Assembly: GCF_030053395.1 (NCBI RefSeq)
Contig: NZ_JASGBH010000008.1
Span: 62,001-126,000 of the forward strand
Length of the DNA stretch: 64,000 bases
Reading direction: 5' to 3'
From: Limnohabitans lacus
GTDB taxonomy: Bacteria; Pseudomonadota; Gammaproteobacteria; Burkholderiales; Burkholderiaceae_C
This document shows positions 55,126 to 63,858 of the stretch, piece after piece. The stretch's first letter is position 1. Every line of letters begins with the position of its first letter. Made by a program: the position numbers and the translations under genes. The notes under the pieces are model-generated. The model saw only the letters and a list, made by a program, of their open reading frames with translations. It was not told the DNA's origin and did no database searches.

Positions 55126-56379
55126 TTATCGGGTCTGATCGGGCCGGCTGAGCACAAAATACAACCAAGACACAAAGGAACACAGCGCAAAGCCGGCCAT
55201 GGCCACTTGGTAGGCGGCCGGTTTGTCCAGGCCAGCAGCGCGGGCAAAGTCAACCACCAGCCCAATGCCCCACTGCACCACAAAAATACCTGCAAAAATC
55301 ACCAGGTTGTAGGCCGACAAAGCCCGCCCCGCCAGATGCGAGGGAAACGCCATGCCCACGGCGGGCTGCGCCAGCGCCACAAAGGTGCTGCACACACAAA
55401 ACAAGGCCAATGTTGCCGCCGCGGCATCGCCCAAAGACGGACCGTGCCAGATCAAATAGGCCAGCACCGCGAAGGTCAAGGGCAAGCCCCAGGCGATCAG
55501 CCGGTCGGCATGGATGCCGCGCCTGGCCAGTTTCGGCGTGACCAGGCCCCACAGCCAAAAGCTCACCAACATGCTCAGGTTGATGGCAAACAAGCCCGTC
55601 GCTGCCTCTTGGGCCGACCAGCCGACCACCTGTGTCATCCAAGGGCCCGCCCACAAGGTTTGAATGGCCACCATGCCGCCGTAACTGAAGAAACCAATCG
55701 GCGTCATGCGCCAGAAATATCGGTTGCGCCAGATCTCGCGGTACGAGCCATCGTCGTCCACCGGCGTGCTGGCGCTTGGGGCTTGTGCGGTTTGCCACCG
55801 AGGCACCAACAGCGCGATCAACACCATCGCCACCGCGATCATGATGCCCAGCATCAGAAACAAAGCGCGCCAGCCCCAGATCGGCATCAGCCACTGCACA
55901 GGCAAAGTGGCGGCCACCATGCCAAAGGAGCCGGTCATCAGCATCCAGGAGTTGGTGCGCAACTGGGTGGGTGCGTCAAACCAACGCCGGTAGCCGGTCA
56001 ACGGGGCCATCAGGCAAGCGCTCACGCCCATGCCGCACAGCACACGGGCGGCCAGCAAGCCTTGGAAACTCTCGGCCTTGGCAAAGGCCAGACAACCCAG
56101 CACCGCCACCGACAGGAAAGCCAAAATGACCTTTTTGGGGCCATGCCTGTCCAGCCAACGGCCCAGCGGCAACTGAGTCAGTGAAAAACCCAAAAAGTAG
56201 CCGCCAGCCAGCAAGCCCAGATCTTGGGCATTGAGCTGGAATTCGGTGGTCAGCGTGGGCGACAAGGTGGCCGTGATGGCCCGGACCAAGGCCGAAAAGA
56301 AATAGGCCAAGGCGAAGGCCAAAAAGACCACCACCGCCATGCGGCGTGGCAAATGTTCTGCATGTGTCTGCGTGCTCAT
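55126..56379 (-). CDS. Major facilitator superfamily (MFS) transporter
   Basis: A 417-residue protein with about twelve TM segments. The loop 2-3 motif GRWLDRHGPKKVI is the typical MFS A motif. Other helices include VVVFLAFALAYFFSALVRAI and GIFVVQWGIGLVVDFARAAG. The substrate is unknown. It is read from the lipoprotein upstream with a four-base overlap (ATGA) and toward the EIIA gene with a ten-base gap, so the five genes may form one transcript. Confidence 0.88.
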   Translation of the reverse strand: MSTQTHAEHLPRRMAVVVFLAFALAYFFSALVRAITATLSPTLTTEFQLNAQDLGLLAGGYFLGFSLTQLPLGRWLDRHGPKKVILAFLSVAVLGCLAFAKAESFQGLLAARVLCGMGVSACLMAPLTGYRRWFDAPTQLRTNSWMLMTGSFGMVAATLPVQWLMPIWGWRALFLMLGIMIAVAMVLIALLVPRWQTAQAPSASTPVDDDGSYREIWRNRYFWRMTPIGFFSYGGMVAIQTLWAGPWMTQVVGWSAQEAATGLFAINLSMLVSFWLWGLVTPKLARRGIHADRLIAWGLPLTFAVLAYLIWHGPSLGDAAAATLALFCVCSTFVALAQPAVGMAFPSHLAGRALSAYNLVIFAGIFVVQWGIGLVVDFARAAGLDKPAAYQVAMAGFALCSFVSWLYFVLSRPDQTR

Positions 56380-56924
56380 GGACGAATCCCATCAAACAAT
56401 GTTGTGGCCAATTCAGACGAATCGCGCCGGTCGTACACCACGGCATGCACCACGCGCACATGGTCACCTTCGGCCACAGCACCCCAAACCGCCTGCAAAT
56501 TCACCGCCTGACCATCGGGACTTTGGCCTGAGGCCTGCACCCGAGACGCACTGGCCAGTGGCAAGAAACCAGGCCGCGACCAGGCTTGTTGCTGTTTGGC
56601 GGACAAAGGTTGCGCCACACCCGCATGGCTGAGTGTTGCCTGCTGCCAACCGGCCAAGATGGCTTGTGCATCGGCCCCAGCGGGCAGCGGCGCGGTCATC
56701 ACGGCCACCATGGCACCCCCACTTTCACAACCGGCCACCTGCAAATCCACCGGCATCCCCCCCAGGGGCACGGACCGGGTGGTGCGGTCCGGTTTGCAAG
56801 GCAGTTGCGCTTTGAGGACAGCCCCCTCAAAGCCGACTTCGCGCCAGTTTTGATCTGGGCTGCAAGCGCCCAACAAGAGAACGCCGGACAGGCTGGCCAC
56901 CAGGGCCTTGGAATGGATTCGCAT
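56376..56924 (-). CDS. Putative lipoprotein, unknown function
   Basis: A 182-residue protein. The N-terminus has a lipoprotein signal with lipobox LLGAC (Cys at about residue 20). The mature part is soluble (SPDQNWREVGFEGAVLKAQL, GWQQATLSHAGVAQ, DGQAVNLQAVWGAVAEGDHV) and has no domain I recognise. Its stop overlaps the MFS start by four bases. It is divergent from the CoA-transferase with a 52-base gap. Confidence 0.72.
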   Translation of the reverse strand: MRIHSKALVASLSGVLLLGACSPDQNWREVGFEGAVLKAQLPCKPDRTTRSVPLGGMPVDLQVAGCESGGAMVAVMTAPLPAGADAQAILAGWQQATLSHAGVAQPLSAKQQQAWSRPGFLPLASASRVQASGQSPDGQAVNLQAVWGAVAEGDHVRVVHAVVYDRRDSSELATTLFDGIRP

Positions 56925-56976
56925 GGGGTGATTATCCTGATCAGCCGCGGTCTTGGTTTTTCGCGACAATGGCCCC

Positions 56977-58221
56977 ATGAATTCACTCGATGGCATCCGC
57001 GTTCTCGACCTGTCCCGCGTATTGGCAGGCCCTTGGTGTACACAAACGTTGGCCGACCTTGGCGCCGACGTGATCAAGATCGAACGCCCCGGCAGTGGCG
57101 ACGACACCCGCAGCTGGGGGCCGCCCTTCTTGAAAGACGCCCAAGGGCAAGACACGGCCGAAGCCGCGTACTACTTGGGCGCCAACCGCAACAAACGCTC
57201 GGTCACCTGCGACATCGCCCAGCCCGAAGGCCAGGCCATGATCCGCGAATTGGTCAAGCACTGCCATGTGTTTGTTGAAAACTTCAAAGTGGGTGACATG
57301 GCCCGTTACGGCTTGGACTTTGCCAGCCTGAGTGCCATCAACCCACGGCTGGTGTATTGCAGCGTGACCGGTTTTGGCCAGACCGGCCCCTACCGCGAGC
57401 GTGCAGGTTACGACTACGCCGTTCAAGGCATTGGCGGCTTGATGAGTGTGACCGGCGAGCGCGATGACCTGGGCGGCGGCCCGCAAAAGGTGGGCGTGGC
57501 GGTGGCAGACCTGTTCACCGGCATGTACGCCACGGTTTCCATCTTGGCAGCCCTGCGCCACGCCGAGCGCACGGGCGAAGGCCAGCACGTGGACATGGCC
57601 TTGCTCGACACCCAAGTGGCGATGCTGGCCAATCTGGGCTCCAACTACCTGGTCAGTGGCAAGGTGCCGGGCCGCGCTGGCAACGCCCACCAAAACATCG
57701 TGCCTTACCAAGTGTTTGAAGTGCAAGCCCCTGAAGGCTCCGCACCAGGTACACGTGACCACCTGATTCTGGCTGTGGGCAACGACGGTCAATTTGCCAA
57801 ATTCTGCGCGGTAGCCGGTCGGCCCGAGATTGCCCAAGACCCGCGCTATGCCTTGAATGCGGACCGGGTGCGTCACCGCGCCGAGTTGGTGCCTCTGCTG
57901 GAAGCCATCATGCTCACCCGCACCAAAGCCCAATGGTTGCCCGCGCTGGAAGCCGCCAAAGTCCCTTGTGGCGCGATCAACCACTTGGGTGAGGTGTTTG
58001 AAGACCCGCAGGTGCGCGAACGAGGCATGGTCACCGACTGGGTTCACCCCGTCAAACCCGATTTGCGCTTGGTGTCCAGCCCCATCAAGATGAGCCGCAC
58101 CCCGGTGCGCCAAGACTTGCCGCCGCCCATGCTGGGCCAACACACCCAAGAAGTGCTGACCGAAGTGCTGGGCTGGTCGACCGAACAGCTGGGGCCCTTG
58201 CGCGGCAAAGGGGTGATTTGA
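56977..58221 (+). CDS. CaiB/BaiF-family (class III) CoA-transferase
   Basis: A 414-residue protein. The N-terminus GIRVLDLSRVLAGPWCTQTL and DLGADVIKIERPGSGDDTR are diagnostic. The catalytic Asp is Asp178 in VGVAVADLFTGMYA. NRNKRSVTCDIAQPEGQ and YCSVTGFGQTGPYRERAGYD are conserved. It moves CoA between carboxylic acids; the substrate is unknown. ATG 56977 is used; a GTG further up is less likely. The next gene starts with a one-base overlap (TGATG). Confidence 0.93.
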   Translation: MNSLDGIRVLDLSRVLAGPWCTQTLADLGADVIKIERPGSGDDTRSWGPPFLKDAQGQDTAEAAYYLGANRNKRSVTCDIAQPEGQAMIRELVKHCHVFVENFKVGDMARYGLDFASLSAINPRLVYCSVTGFGQTGPYRERAGYDYAVQGIGGLMSVTGERDDLGGGPQKVGVAVADLFTGMYATVSILAALRHAERTGEGQHVDMALLDTQVAMLANLGSNYLVSGKVPGRAGNAHQNIVPYQVFEVQAPEGSAPGTRDHLILAVGNDGQFAKFCAVAGRPEIAQDPRYALNADRVRHRAELVPLLEAIMLTRTKAQWLPALEAAKVPCGAINHLGEVFEDPQVRERGMVTDWVHPVKPDLRLVSSPIKMSRTPVRQDLPPPMLGQHTQEVLTEVLGWSTEQLGPLRGKGVI

Positions 58222-58952
58222 TGGCCCACTTCCTTCTGGTCCATGGCGCCTGGCATGGCGCTTGGTGCTGGCAGCGGGTGTTGACGCCTTTGATTCAAGC
58301 AGGGCACCGCGCCCATGCCGTCACTTTGACAGGGGTAGGCGAGCGCTCGCATTTGCTTCGTCCGGGCATTGACTTGGAGACGCATATCCAAGATGTGATG
58401 TCGGCCATGGATGCCGAGGAAATGGACGGTGTGGTCTTGGTGGTGCACTCCTATGCCGGCATGATTGGCACCGCCGTGGCAGACCGCCGACCCGAGCGCC
58501 TTCGTCATCTGGTCTATTTGGATGCTGTTTTGCCTGCGCCTGGCGAAAGCTGGAGCAGCACCCATGCACCTGAAACCCGCGCGGCACGCATGGCTGCATC
58601 TCAGGCAGACCCTTTGCACAGTTTCCCTGCACCCGATCCGGCTGTTTTCGGCTTGTCCGGTGTTGACCACGCGTGGGTCGCTCGGCGCCAAACCCGGCAT
58701 CCGGGCGGCCCCTATGCGCAGGTGCTGAACTTTGAACCCCAGAGGGTGGCGTCAGTGGCGCGCACCTTCATCAACTGCACACAGCCACCCTTGGCCACGA
58801 TCGATGTCAGCCGGCAACGCATGCTGGATCCGCAGTTTTGGGACGGCCATTGGCTGCCCGGCTCACGGGTTTTGGACATGCACACCGGCCACGACCCCAT
58901 GGTCAGCGCCCCCGAGGAGCTGACCCGTTTGCTGATGGACTGCACGCGCTGA
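58221..58952 (+). CDS. Alpha/beta-hydrolase (methyl-esterase / hydroxynitrile lyase-like)
   Basis: A 243-residue protein of the alpha/beta-hydrolase type related to plant methyl esterases. The oxyanion region is FLLVHGAWHGAWCW, the nucleophile is in VVHSYAGM, and the His is in DMHTGHDPMVS. LTGVGERSHLL is a frequent motif in this clade. The substrate may be an ester or thioester intermediate, given the preceding CoA-transferase. Translationally coupled to it. Confidence 0.86.
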   Translation: MAHFLLVHGAWHGAWCWQRVLTPLIQAGHRAHAVTLTGVGERSHLLRPGIDLETHIQDVMSAMDAEEMDGVVLVVHSYAGMIGTAVADRRPERLRHLVYLDAVLPAPGESWSSTHAPETRAARMAASQADPLHSFPAPDPAVFGLSGVDHAWVARRQTRHPGGPYAQVLNFEPQRVASVARTFINCTQPPLATIDVSRQRMLDPQFWDGHWLPGSRVLDMHTGHDPMVSAPEELTRLLMDCTR

Positions 58953-59046
58953 GCTGGCGGTGCTCAGCGCAACGGGCCCACGTCTGACCTCATGACGCAA
59001 TGCCCCAAGGGTTCACGGCCATGCCCTTGGCCTTAAACTCTTGGCG

Positions 59047-59571
59047 ATGATGCAATTGAACTTTTCACGGAATTGGCGGCTTTTTTCAAACCGCTTGTGC
59101 TTTTGGCTGAGCGCCTTGACTCTGGTCAGCCTGCTGAGCGCTTGCGCTTCAGACCGCGCGCCCGAATCTTCATACGTTTTGCTCGATGGCTCGAAAATCT
59201 CCACGTCGCAATTGCAAGGCAAAGTATTTTTGGTGAATTTCTGGGCCACCAGCTGCACCACTTGTGTGGCCGAAATGCCCGAATTGATCGCCACCCACAA
59301 CAAATTCAAGGAGCGGGGATTTGAAACCCTGGCCGTGGCCATGAGCTACGACCCACCGAGCTATGTGGTGAACTTTGCCCAAACCCGCCAACTGCCTTTC
59401 AAAGTGGCCATTGATAACACGGGGGCGGCCGCCAAGGCCTGGGGCGAGATTCAACTGACGCCCACCACGTTTGTGGTCAACAAACGCGGTGAGATCGTCA
59501 AACGGTATGTCGGCACACCCAACTTCAGCGAACTGCACCAACTGATCGAGCAATTGCTGAGTGCATCCTGA
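59047..59571 (+). CDS. TlpA-like thioredoxin-family lipoprotein
   Basis: A 174-residue protein. The N-terminal signal ends in a lipobox-like LLSAC. The thioredoxin fold has VFLVNFWATSCTTCVAEMPE, with redox Cys pair SCTTC, and the cis-Pro segment QLTPTTFVVNKRGEIV. It is probably a periplasmic thiol-disulfide reductase (cytochrome c biogenesis or general). ATG 59047 or 59050 may start; no strong ribosome site is visible. Confidence 0.88.
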   Translation: MMQLNFSRNWRLFSNRLCFWLSALTLVSLLSACASDRAPESSYVLLDGSKISTSQLQGKVFLVNFWATSCTTCVAEMPELIATHNKFKERGFETLAVAMSYDPPSYVVNFAQTRQLPFKVAIDNTGAAAKAWGEIQLTPTTFVVNKRGEIVKRYVGTPNFSELHQLIEQLLSAS

Positions 59572-59594
59572 ACGGGCATGGCGCCTCGTTCAGG
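59567..59594. terminator. Weak terminator or inverted repeat between convergent genes
   Basis: CCTGAACG / CGTTCAGG arms around a 12-base loop. No T run follows on either strand, so function as a terminator is doubtful. Confidence 0.3.
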
Positions 59595-59602
59595 CAAAGG
59601 CT

Positions 59603-60058
59603 TCAGTCTTTTCTGAAAGTGTCGTGGCAAGCTTTGCAGCTTGCGGCAGCTGGACCAAAGGCCGCTTTGAGCGCGTCCACATTGCCCGCTTTGGCCGCCA
59701 CATTGAGTTTGCCAATTTCAGCTTGCATCTTGTCCGATGCTTCCTTGAATTTGGCTGCATCCTTCCAGATTTCAGGCTTGGCTCGGGTTTCGCCTTTGTC
59801 TGTGCCTTCGCCAAAGGCTGCCCAAGGCAATTTGGCCAATGCAGCCACCAAGTCTGCGTTCTCCACAGCGGCTTTGGCGTCATAAGGCGCCCGGCCACTG
59901 GCCATGGCACCCAAACGACCGAAATGCGCGCCCATCACCGTGAAGCTGGCTTTTCGGTATTTGACCGCGTCTTCGGGTTTGGCAAATTGCGCATGGGCTG
60001 GCACGCTCGCGGCCAGTGTCATGCACACTGCGGCAGTCACTTGAATCAGATTTTTCAT
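59603..60058 (-). CDS. Cytochrome c' (c-prime) family protein
   Basis: A 151-residue protein with a signal peptide (residues 1-23, cleavage near AHAQ). The haem motif CKACH is near the C-terminus (AAASCKACHDTFRKD), as in four-helix cytochromes c'. FAKPEDAVKYRKASFTVMGA fits the N-terminal helix. It is a periplasmic haem protein that may bind NO or serve electron transfer. It is divergent from a b561-type cytochrome, a common pairing. Confidence 0.92.
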   Translation of the reverse strand: MKNLIQVTAAVCMTLAASVPAHAQFAKPEDAVKYRKASFTVMGAHFGRLGAMASGRAPYDAKAAVENADLVAALAKLPWAAFGEGTDKGETRAKPEIWKDAAKFKEASDKMQAEIGKLNVAAKAGNVDALKAAFGPAAASCKACHDTFRKD

Positions 60059-60135
60059 GGCGTCTCCAATAGGTCTGGGTTGGCGAATGTTGTGTTTACA
60101 CTCGATTCAGTCTCGCACATTTCCAACAGGTCTGC

Positions 60136-60813
60136 ATGAGTACCCCTTCCACCGTCACTGTTCGCATTTGGGATTTGCCCACACGCGTTTTTCACTGGGC
60201 CTTGGCCATCTGCGTCTTTTTACTGCTCATCACCGGCACGATGGGCGGCAATGCCATGACCTGGCATTTTCGTTTGGGCTATGCCGTGATGACGCTCTTG
60301 CTTTTCAGAATGGTTTGGGGGATCGTCGGTGGCCATTGGTCCCAATGGCGTCGTTTGCCCTTGAGTCCAAGCCTCATTAGGGCGTATCTGAAAGGTCGCT
60401 CTGACTTGGCCCATGTGGCAGGGCACAACCCCATGGGCTCATGGTCCGTGCTCGCCATGCTCTTCATTTTGATCTTGCAGGTGAGCTCAGGACTGGTGAG
60501 CGACGACGAGATTGCCAACGCAGGACCCTTGTCTTCACGGGTGTCTGGCGCTTGGGTGTCATTGGCCACCCAATGGCACAAATCACCGGGCAAGTGGATC
60601 ATCGTCGCCTTGGTCGCATTGCATCTTCTGGCCATCCTTTGGTACCGTTGGCGCAAGGGTCAGTCGCTGATGGGCCCCATGTGGCATGGCGACAAACAAT
60701 TACCTCGAGGCCTTTCCCAATCAGTCGATAACTGGTCCACTCGACTGGGAGCCATCGTTATCCTTGGGCTTTGCGCCACTGGGGTTGGGTACGTGATCGG
60801 CTTGGGCAGTTGA
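60136..60813 (+). CDS. Cytochrome b561-type membrane protein
   Basis: A 225-residue protein with about four TM helices and paired His ligands: RIWDLPTRVFHWALAICVFL, WHFRLGYAVMTLLLFRMVWG, HNPMGSWSVLAMLFILILQV and KWIIVALVALHLLAILWYRW. It belongs to the bacterial cytochrome b561/Ni-hydrogenase b type. It is probably an electron donor for the divergent cytochrome c'. ATG 60136 follows a short intergenic region that must hold both promoters. Confidence 0.9.
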   Translation: MSTPSTVTVRIWDLPTRVFHWALAICVFLLLITGTMGGNAMTWHFRLGYAVMTLLLFRMVWGIVGGHWSQWRRLPLSPSLIRAYLKGRSDLAHVAGHNPMGSWSVLAMLFILILQVSSGLVSDDEIANAGPLSSRVSGAWVSLATQWHKSPGKWIIVALVALHLLAILWYRWRKGQSLMGPMWHGDKQLPRGLSQSVDNWSTRLGAIVILGLCATGVGYVIGLGS

Positions 60814-60886
60814 CCCTTTCCCTCCTCCTTTGGCTCGCCTGGTACAGAAGCTACACTGGTCACACTTTCATTTTTTCCTGTCTATC

Positions 60887-61378
60887 TTGGAAACGCCATC
60901 CGTTCAATTGCTTGCACCTCAATCGACCACCGACTGGGCAGAGGTTCGCAGCATCTTCGTTGAATACGCTCAGTCACTCCCTGTGGACTTGGACTTTCAA
61001 GGCTTCGATGCTGAACTGGCGGATCTGCCAGGCGAGTATGCCGATCCTCGGGGAGCATTGTTGCTGGCCTGGGTCGACGGAGTGGTTGCAGGCTGCTGCG
61101 CACTACGGCCTCTGGATGCATCTGACTACAGCAATGCGGCAGAAATGAAGCGCTTGTACGTTCGCCCCCCCTTTCGCGGTTTGCGTCTGGGCAGGCAGCT
61201 CACTGAAGCCATTTTGGATGCTGCACGAAGCCGCGCTTACAGCTGCGTTTTGCTCGACACCTTGGACGACATGGAATCGGCTCGGGCCTTGTATGAGGAC
61301 TTAGGATTCGAGGAAATTCCGCCTTACTATCACAACCCCTATGCAGGGGCCCATTACCTCAAAGTCGAGATCGATTGA
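60887..61378 (+). CDS. GNAT-family acetyltransferase
   Basis: A 163-residue protein if TTG 60887 is the start. STTDWAEVRSIFVEYAQSL opens the fold, EMKRLYVRPPFRGLRLGRQL is the acetyl-CoA binding motif A, and ESARALYEDLGFEEIPPYYHNP is motif B. The target is unknown. No ATG or GTG exists in frame before the GNAT core, so a TTG start is likely. An earlier TTG at 60830 is possible. A candidate TACACT lies at 60852-60857, which favours the later start. Confidence 0.8.
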   Translation: METPSVQLLAPQSTTDWAEVRSIFVEYAQSLPVDLDFQGFDAELADLPGEYADPRGALLLAWVDGVVAGCCALRPLDASDYSNAAEMKRLYVRPPFRGLRLGRQLTEAILDAARSRAYSCVLLDTLDDMESARALYEDLGFEEIPPYYHNPYAGAHYLKVEID

Positions 61379-61395
61379 CCTTGAAAGACGCGCAT

Positions 61396-61424
61396 AAAAA
61401 AGGAGGCTTCAGCCTCCTTTTTTT
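61396..61424. terminator. Bidirectional terminator between GNAT and peroxiredoxin genes
   Basis: AAAAAGGAGGCT / AGCCTCCTTTTT with a two-base centre (TC), flanked by A and T runs. It serves both convergent genes. Confidence 0.88.
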
Positions 61425-61438
61425 CTGTCATCTCAGCA

Positions 61439-61945
61439 TCAAGCTTTGGCTTGCGCGAGCAGGGTTGCCGCATCGCTCACTTCAAACTTGCCAGGACCTT
61501 CGATGTTGAGGGTCGCCACTTTGCCATCTTTGACGAGCATGGAATAGCGGTTGCTGCGCAAGCCCATGCCACGGCTGGTCAGGTCCAGCGTCAGGCCTGT
61601 GGCTTTGGTGAAGTCAGCGCTGCCATCGGCCAGCATGCGCACTTTGGTGCCGGTTTTCTGATCACGCGCCCATGCCCCCATGACGAATGCATCGTTGACG
61701 CTGACGCACCAGATCTCGTCCACACCTGCGGCTTGCAGGGCGTCAAAACCTTCCACGTAACCGGGCACGTGTTTGGCTGAACATGTAGGTGTGAATGCAC
61801 CGGGCAAAGCAAACAAGGCGATGGTCTTGCCTGCGCTGGCCTTGGCCACGTCCACGGGGTTAGGGCCGATGCTGCAGCCGTTGCCTTCCACTTCGACATA
61901 TTCCATCAGCGTGGCAGCAGGCAGGGTGTCTCCAACTTTGATCAT
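61439..61945 (-). CDS. Peroxiredoxin (Prx5/redoxin type)
   Basis: A 168-residue protein. The peroxidatic Cys is Cys55 in LPGAFTPTCSAKHVPGY. A further Cys lies in DEIWCVSVNDAFVM. The sequence fits Prx5-like peroxiredoxins (no glutaredoxin domain). It reduces peroxides in the cytosol. ATG 61945 is used; an upstream GTG gives a short extension. It lies between two strong terminators, so it is its own unit. Confidence 0.92.
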   Translation of the reverse strand: MIKVGDTLPAATLMEYVEVEGNGCSIGPNPVDVAKASAGKTIALFALPGAFTPTCSAKHVPGYVEGFDALQAAGVDEIWCVSVNDAFVMGAWARDQKTGTKVRMLADGSADFTKATGLTLDLTSRGMGLRSNRYSMLVKDGKVATLNIEGPGKFEVSDAATLLAQAKA

Positions 61946-61988
61946 GTGAGCTCCATTCAAGTGATGGCCCTAGGGGGCCAGTTAAAAA

Positions 61989-62016
61989 AAAACGACCCAC
62001 AATTGTGGGTCGTTTT
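61989..62016. terminator. Terminator of the ribosomal protein operon
   Basis: A perfect 28-bp palindrome with half AAAACGACCCACAA, ending in a T run. It lies 33 bases past the rpsQ stop, before the peroxiredoxin gene. Confidence 0.85.
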
Positions 62017-62048
62017 CGAGAAGTTTGCTTGTGCTAAAGCTTTTGGGC

Positions 62049-62318
62049 TTAAACAGCAGCAGCCTTTTCAACCAGGCGCGTAGCGACCCAGTTCTTGGTC
62101 TTCGAAATCGGCTTGCTTTCAGTGATTTCGATCACGTCGCCCAGGTGAAATTCACCCTTTTCGTCGTGAGCATGGTATTTGCTCGACTTGGCCACGATCT
62201 TGCCATAGAGAGCGTGTTTCACACGACGCTCCACCAGCACGGTCACGGTCTTGGCGCGCTTGTCGCTGACCACCTTGCCAATCAAGGTGCGCTTGAGGGA
62301 TGTTTTAGCTTCCGTCAT
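62049..62318 (-). CDS. rpsQ: 30S ribosomal protein S17
   Basis: An 89-residue protein: [40 protein letters not shown] and [16 protein letters not shown] match S17. It binds 16S rRNA early in assembly. ATG 62318 is used; a GTG two codons earlier is not needed. Last gene of the operon here. Confidence 0.97.
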   Translation of the reverse strand: MTEAKTSLKRTLIGKVVSDKRAKTVTVLVERRVKHALYGKIVAKSSKYHAHDEKGEFHLGDVIEITESKPISKTKNWVATRLVEKAAAV

Positions 62319-62327
62319 GGTCACTCC

Positions 62328-62522
62328 TTACTTGGCGGCTTGCTTTTGGGCAAGGATGGTTTTGGCACGAGCGATGGCACGGCGAGTCTGGCTCAACGTA
62401 CCGGTGTTGCCGAGTTGTTGCGTGGCTTTTTGCATGCGGAGACCAAAGTGGGCTTTTTGCAGCGCTTTGATTTCGTCTTTCACACCAGCAACGTCTTTTT
62501 GGCGCAGTTCAGCAGCTTTCAT
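62328..62522 (-). CDS. rpmC: 50S ribosomal protein L29
   Basis: A 64-residue two-helix protein, [33 protein letters not shown] and [15 protein letters not shown]. It sits at the tunnel exit. Normal length and order between rplP and rpsQ. Confidence 0.97.
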   Translation of the reverse strand: MKAAELRQKDVAGVKDEIKALQKAHFGLRMQKATQQLGNTGTLSQTRRAIARAKTILAQKQAAK

Positions 62523-62539
62523 TTCTTCTATCTCCTGAA

Positions 62540-62956
62540 TTACTGGCCGATCATGCGTGCCACGAAAGTGGTACGCAGGGGCAACTTGGCAGCGGCCAAT
62601 TTAAAGGCTTCACGGGCCAACTCTTCAGGCACGCCCACGATTTCGTAGAGCACCTTACCGGGTTGGATCTCAGCCACGTAGTACTCGGGGTTACCTTTAC
62701 CGTTACCCATACGCACTTCAGCAGGCTTGGTGGAAATCGGCTTATCAGGGAACACGCGAATCCAGATACGACCACCACGCTTGACGTGACGGGAAATCGC
62801 ACGACGTGCGGCTTCGATCTGGCGGGCCGTCAAACGGCCGCGATCTGTGGACTTCAGACCGAAGTCACCGAACGCCACCGTGTTGCCACGGGTAGCGACG
62901 CCGGTGTTACGGCCTTTCTGTTCCTTGCGGAACTTTCTGCGAGCAGGTTGCAGCAT
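62540..62956 (-). CDS. rplP: 50S ribosomal protein L16
   Basis: A 138-residue protein. [60 protein letters not shown] and [19 protein letters not shown] are canonical L16. It helps form the A-site tRNA contact region. Confidence 0.98.
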   Translation of the reverse strand: MLQPARRKFRKEQKGRNTGVATRGNTVAFGDFGLKSTDRGRLTARQIEAARRAISRHVKRGGRIWIRVFPDKPISTKPAEVRMGNGKGNPEYYVAEIQPGKVLYEIVGVPEELAREAFKLAAAKLPLRTTFVARMIGQ

Positions 62957-62967
62957 GTTGTTACTCC

Positions 62968-63846
62968 TTATTGACCGTCAGCTGCTGCAGCTGGCGCGGC
63001 GACTGTGCGTACGCGCTTAACGGCGGGTTTGGCATCACCACCTGCACCGGCGGGCTTGTCGCTGCCATCGGTAGGTGCTGTGTTGGTGCCTGCGGGACGA
63101 CGAGGGCCACCACGACGATCGCCTGTTGGGCGGTCGCCAGGACGGGCATCACGACGAGGACCACGTGGACGGCGCTCTTCTTCGGCACGTGGCTCAGCCA
63201 GTGCAGGAGCGTCATTGCGGCCCAGTGTGTCGCCTTTATAGACCCAGACCTTGACACCGATGATGCCGTAAGTGGTCTTGGCTTCGGAAGTGGCGTAGTC
63301 GATGTCAGCGCGCAGGGTGTGCAATGGCACACGACCTTCGCGATACCACTCGGTACGCGCAATTTCGATACCGTTCAGACGGCCAGCGGACATGATCTTG
63401 ATGCCTTGGGCACCCAGACGCATGGCGTTTTGCATGGCACGCTTCATGGCGCGGCGGAACATGATCCGCTTTTCGAGCTGCTGAGTGATGCTGTCAGCGA
63501 TCAGTTGAGCATCGATCTCGGGCTTGCGCACTTCTTCGATGTTCACTGCCACAGGCACACCCATGCGAACAGCGAGTTCTTTTTTCAAGCTCTCGATGTC
63601 TTCGCCTTTTTTACCGATCACCACACCTGGACGAGCCGAGAAAATGGTGATGCGGGCGCTCTTGGCTGGACGCTCGATCAGCACGCGGGAAACCGCGGCG
63701 TTCTTGAGCTTGGCCTTGAGGTACTCACGCACCTTGATGTCTTCGGCCAGCATGCCGGCGAAGTCTTTGTTGCTGGCGTACCAACGGCTTGCCCAGTTAC
63801 GGCTGACAGCCAGGCGGAAACCGGTAGGATGGATTTTCTGTCCCAT
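62968..63846 (-). CDS. rpsC: 30S ribosomal protein S3 with long C-terminal tail
   Basis: A 292-residue protein. The KH domain ([20 protein letters not shown]) and C-terminal domain ([40 protein letters not shown]) are canonical. After about residue 220 comes a tail of some 70 residues rich in Arg, Pro, Gly, Ala and Lys. The E. coli protein has 233 residues, so the tail is an extension, of a kind seen in related betaproteobacteria. It shapes the mRNA entry site. Confidence 0.97.
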   Translation of the reverse strand: MGQKIHPTGFRLAVSRNWASRWYASNKDFAGMLAEDIKVREYLKAKLKNAAVSRVLIERPAKSARITIFSARPGVVIGKKGEDIESLKKELAVRMGVPVAVNIEEVRKPEIDAQLIADSITQQLEKRIMFRRAMKRAMQNAMRLGAQGIKIMSAGRLNGIEIARTEWYREGRVPLHTLRADIDYATSEAKTTYGIIGVKVWVYKGDTLGRNDAPALAEPRAEEERRPRGPRRDARPGDRPTGDRRGGPRRPAGTNTAPTDGSDKPAGAGGDAKPAVKRVRTVAAPAAAADGQ

Positions 63847-63858
63847 AGTTCTTCCTGA

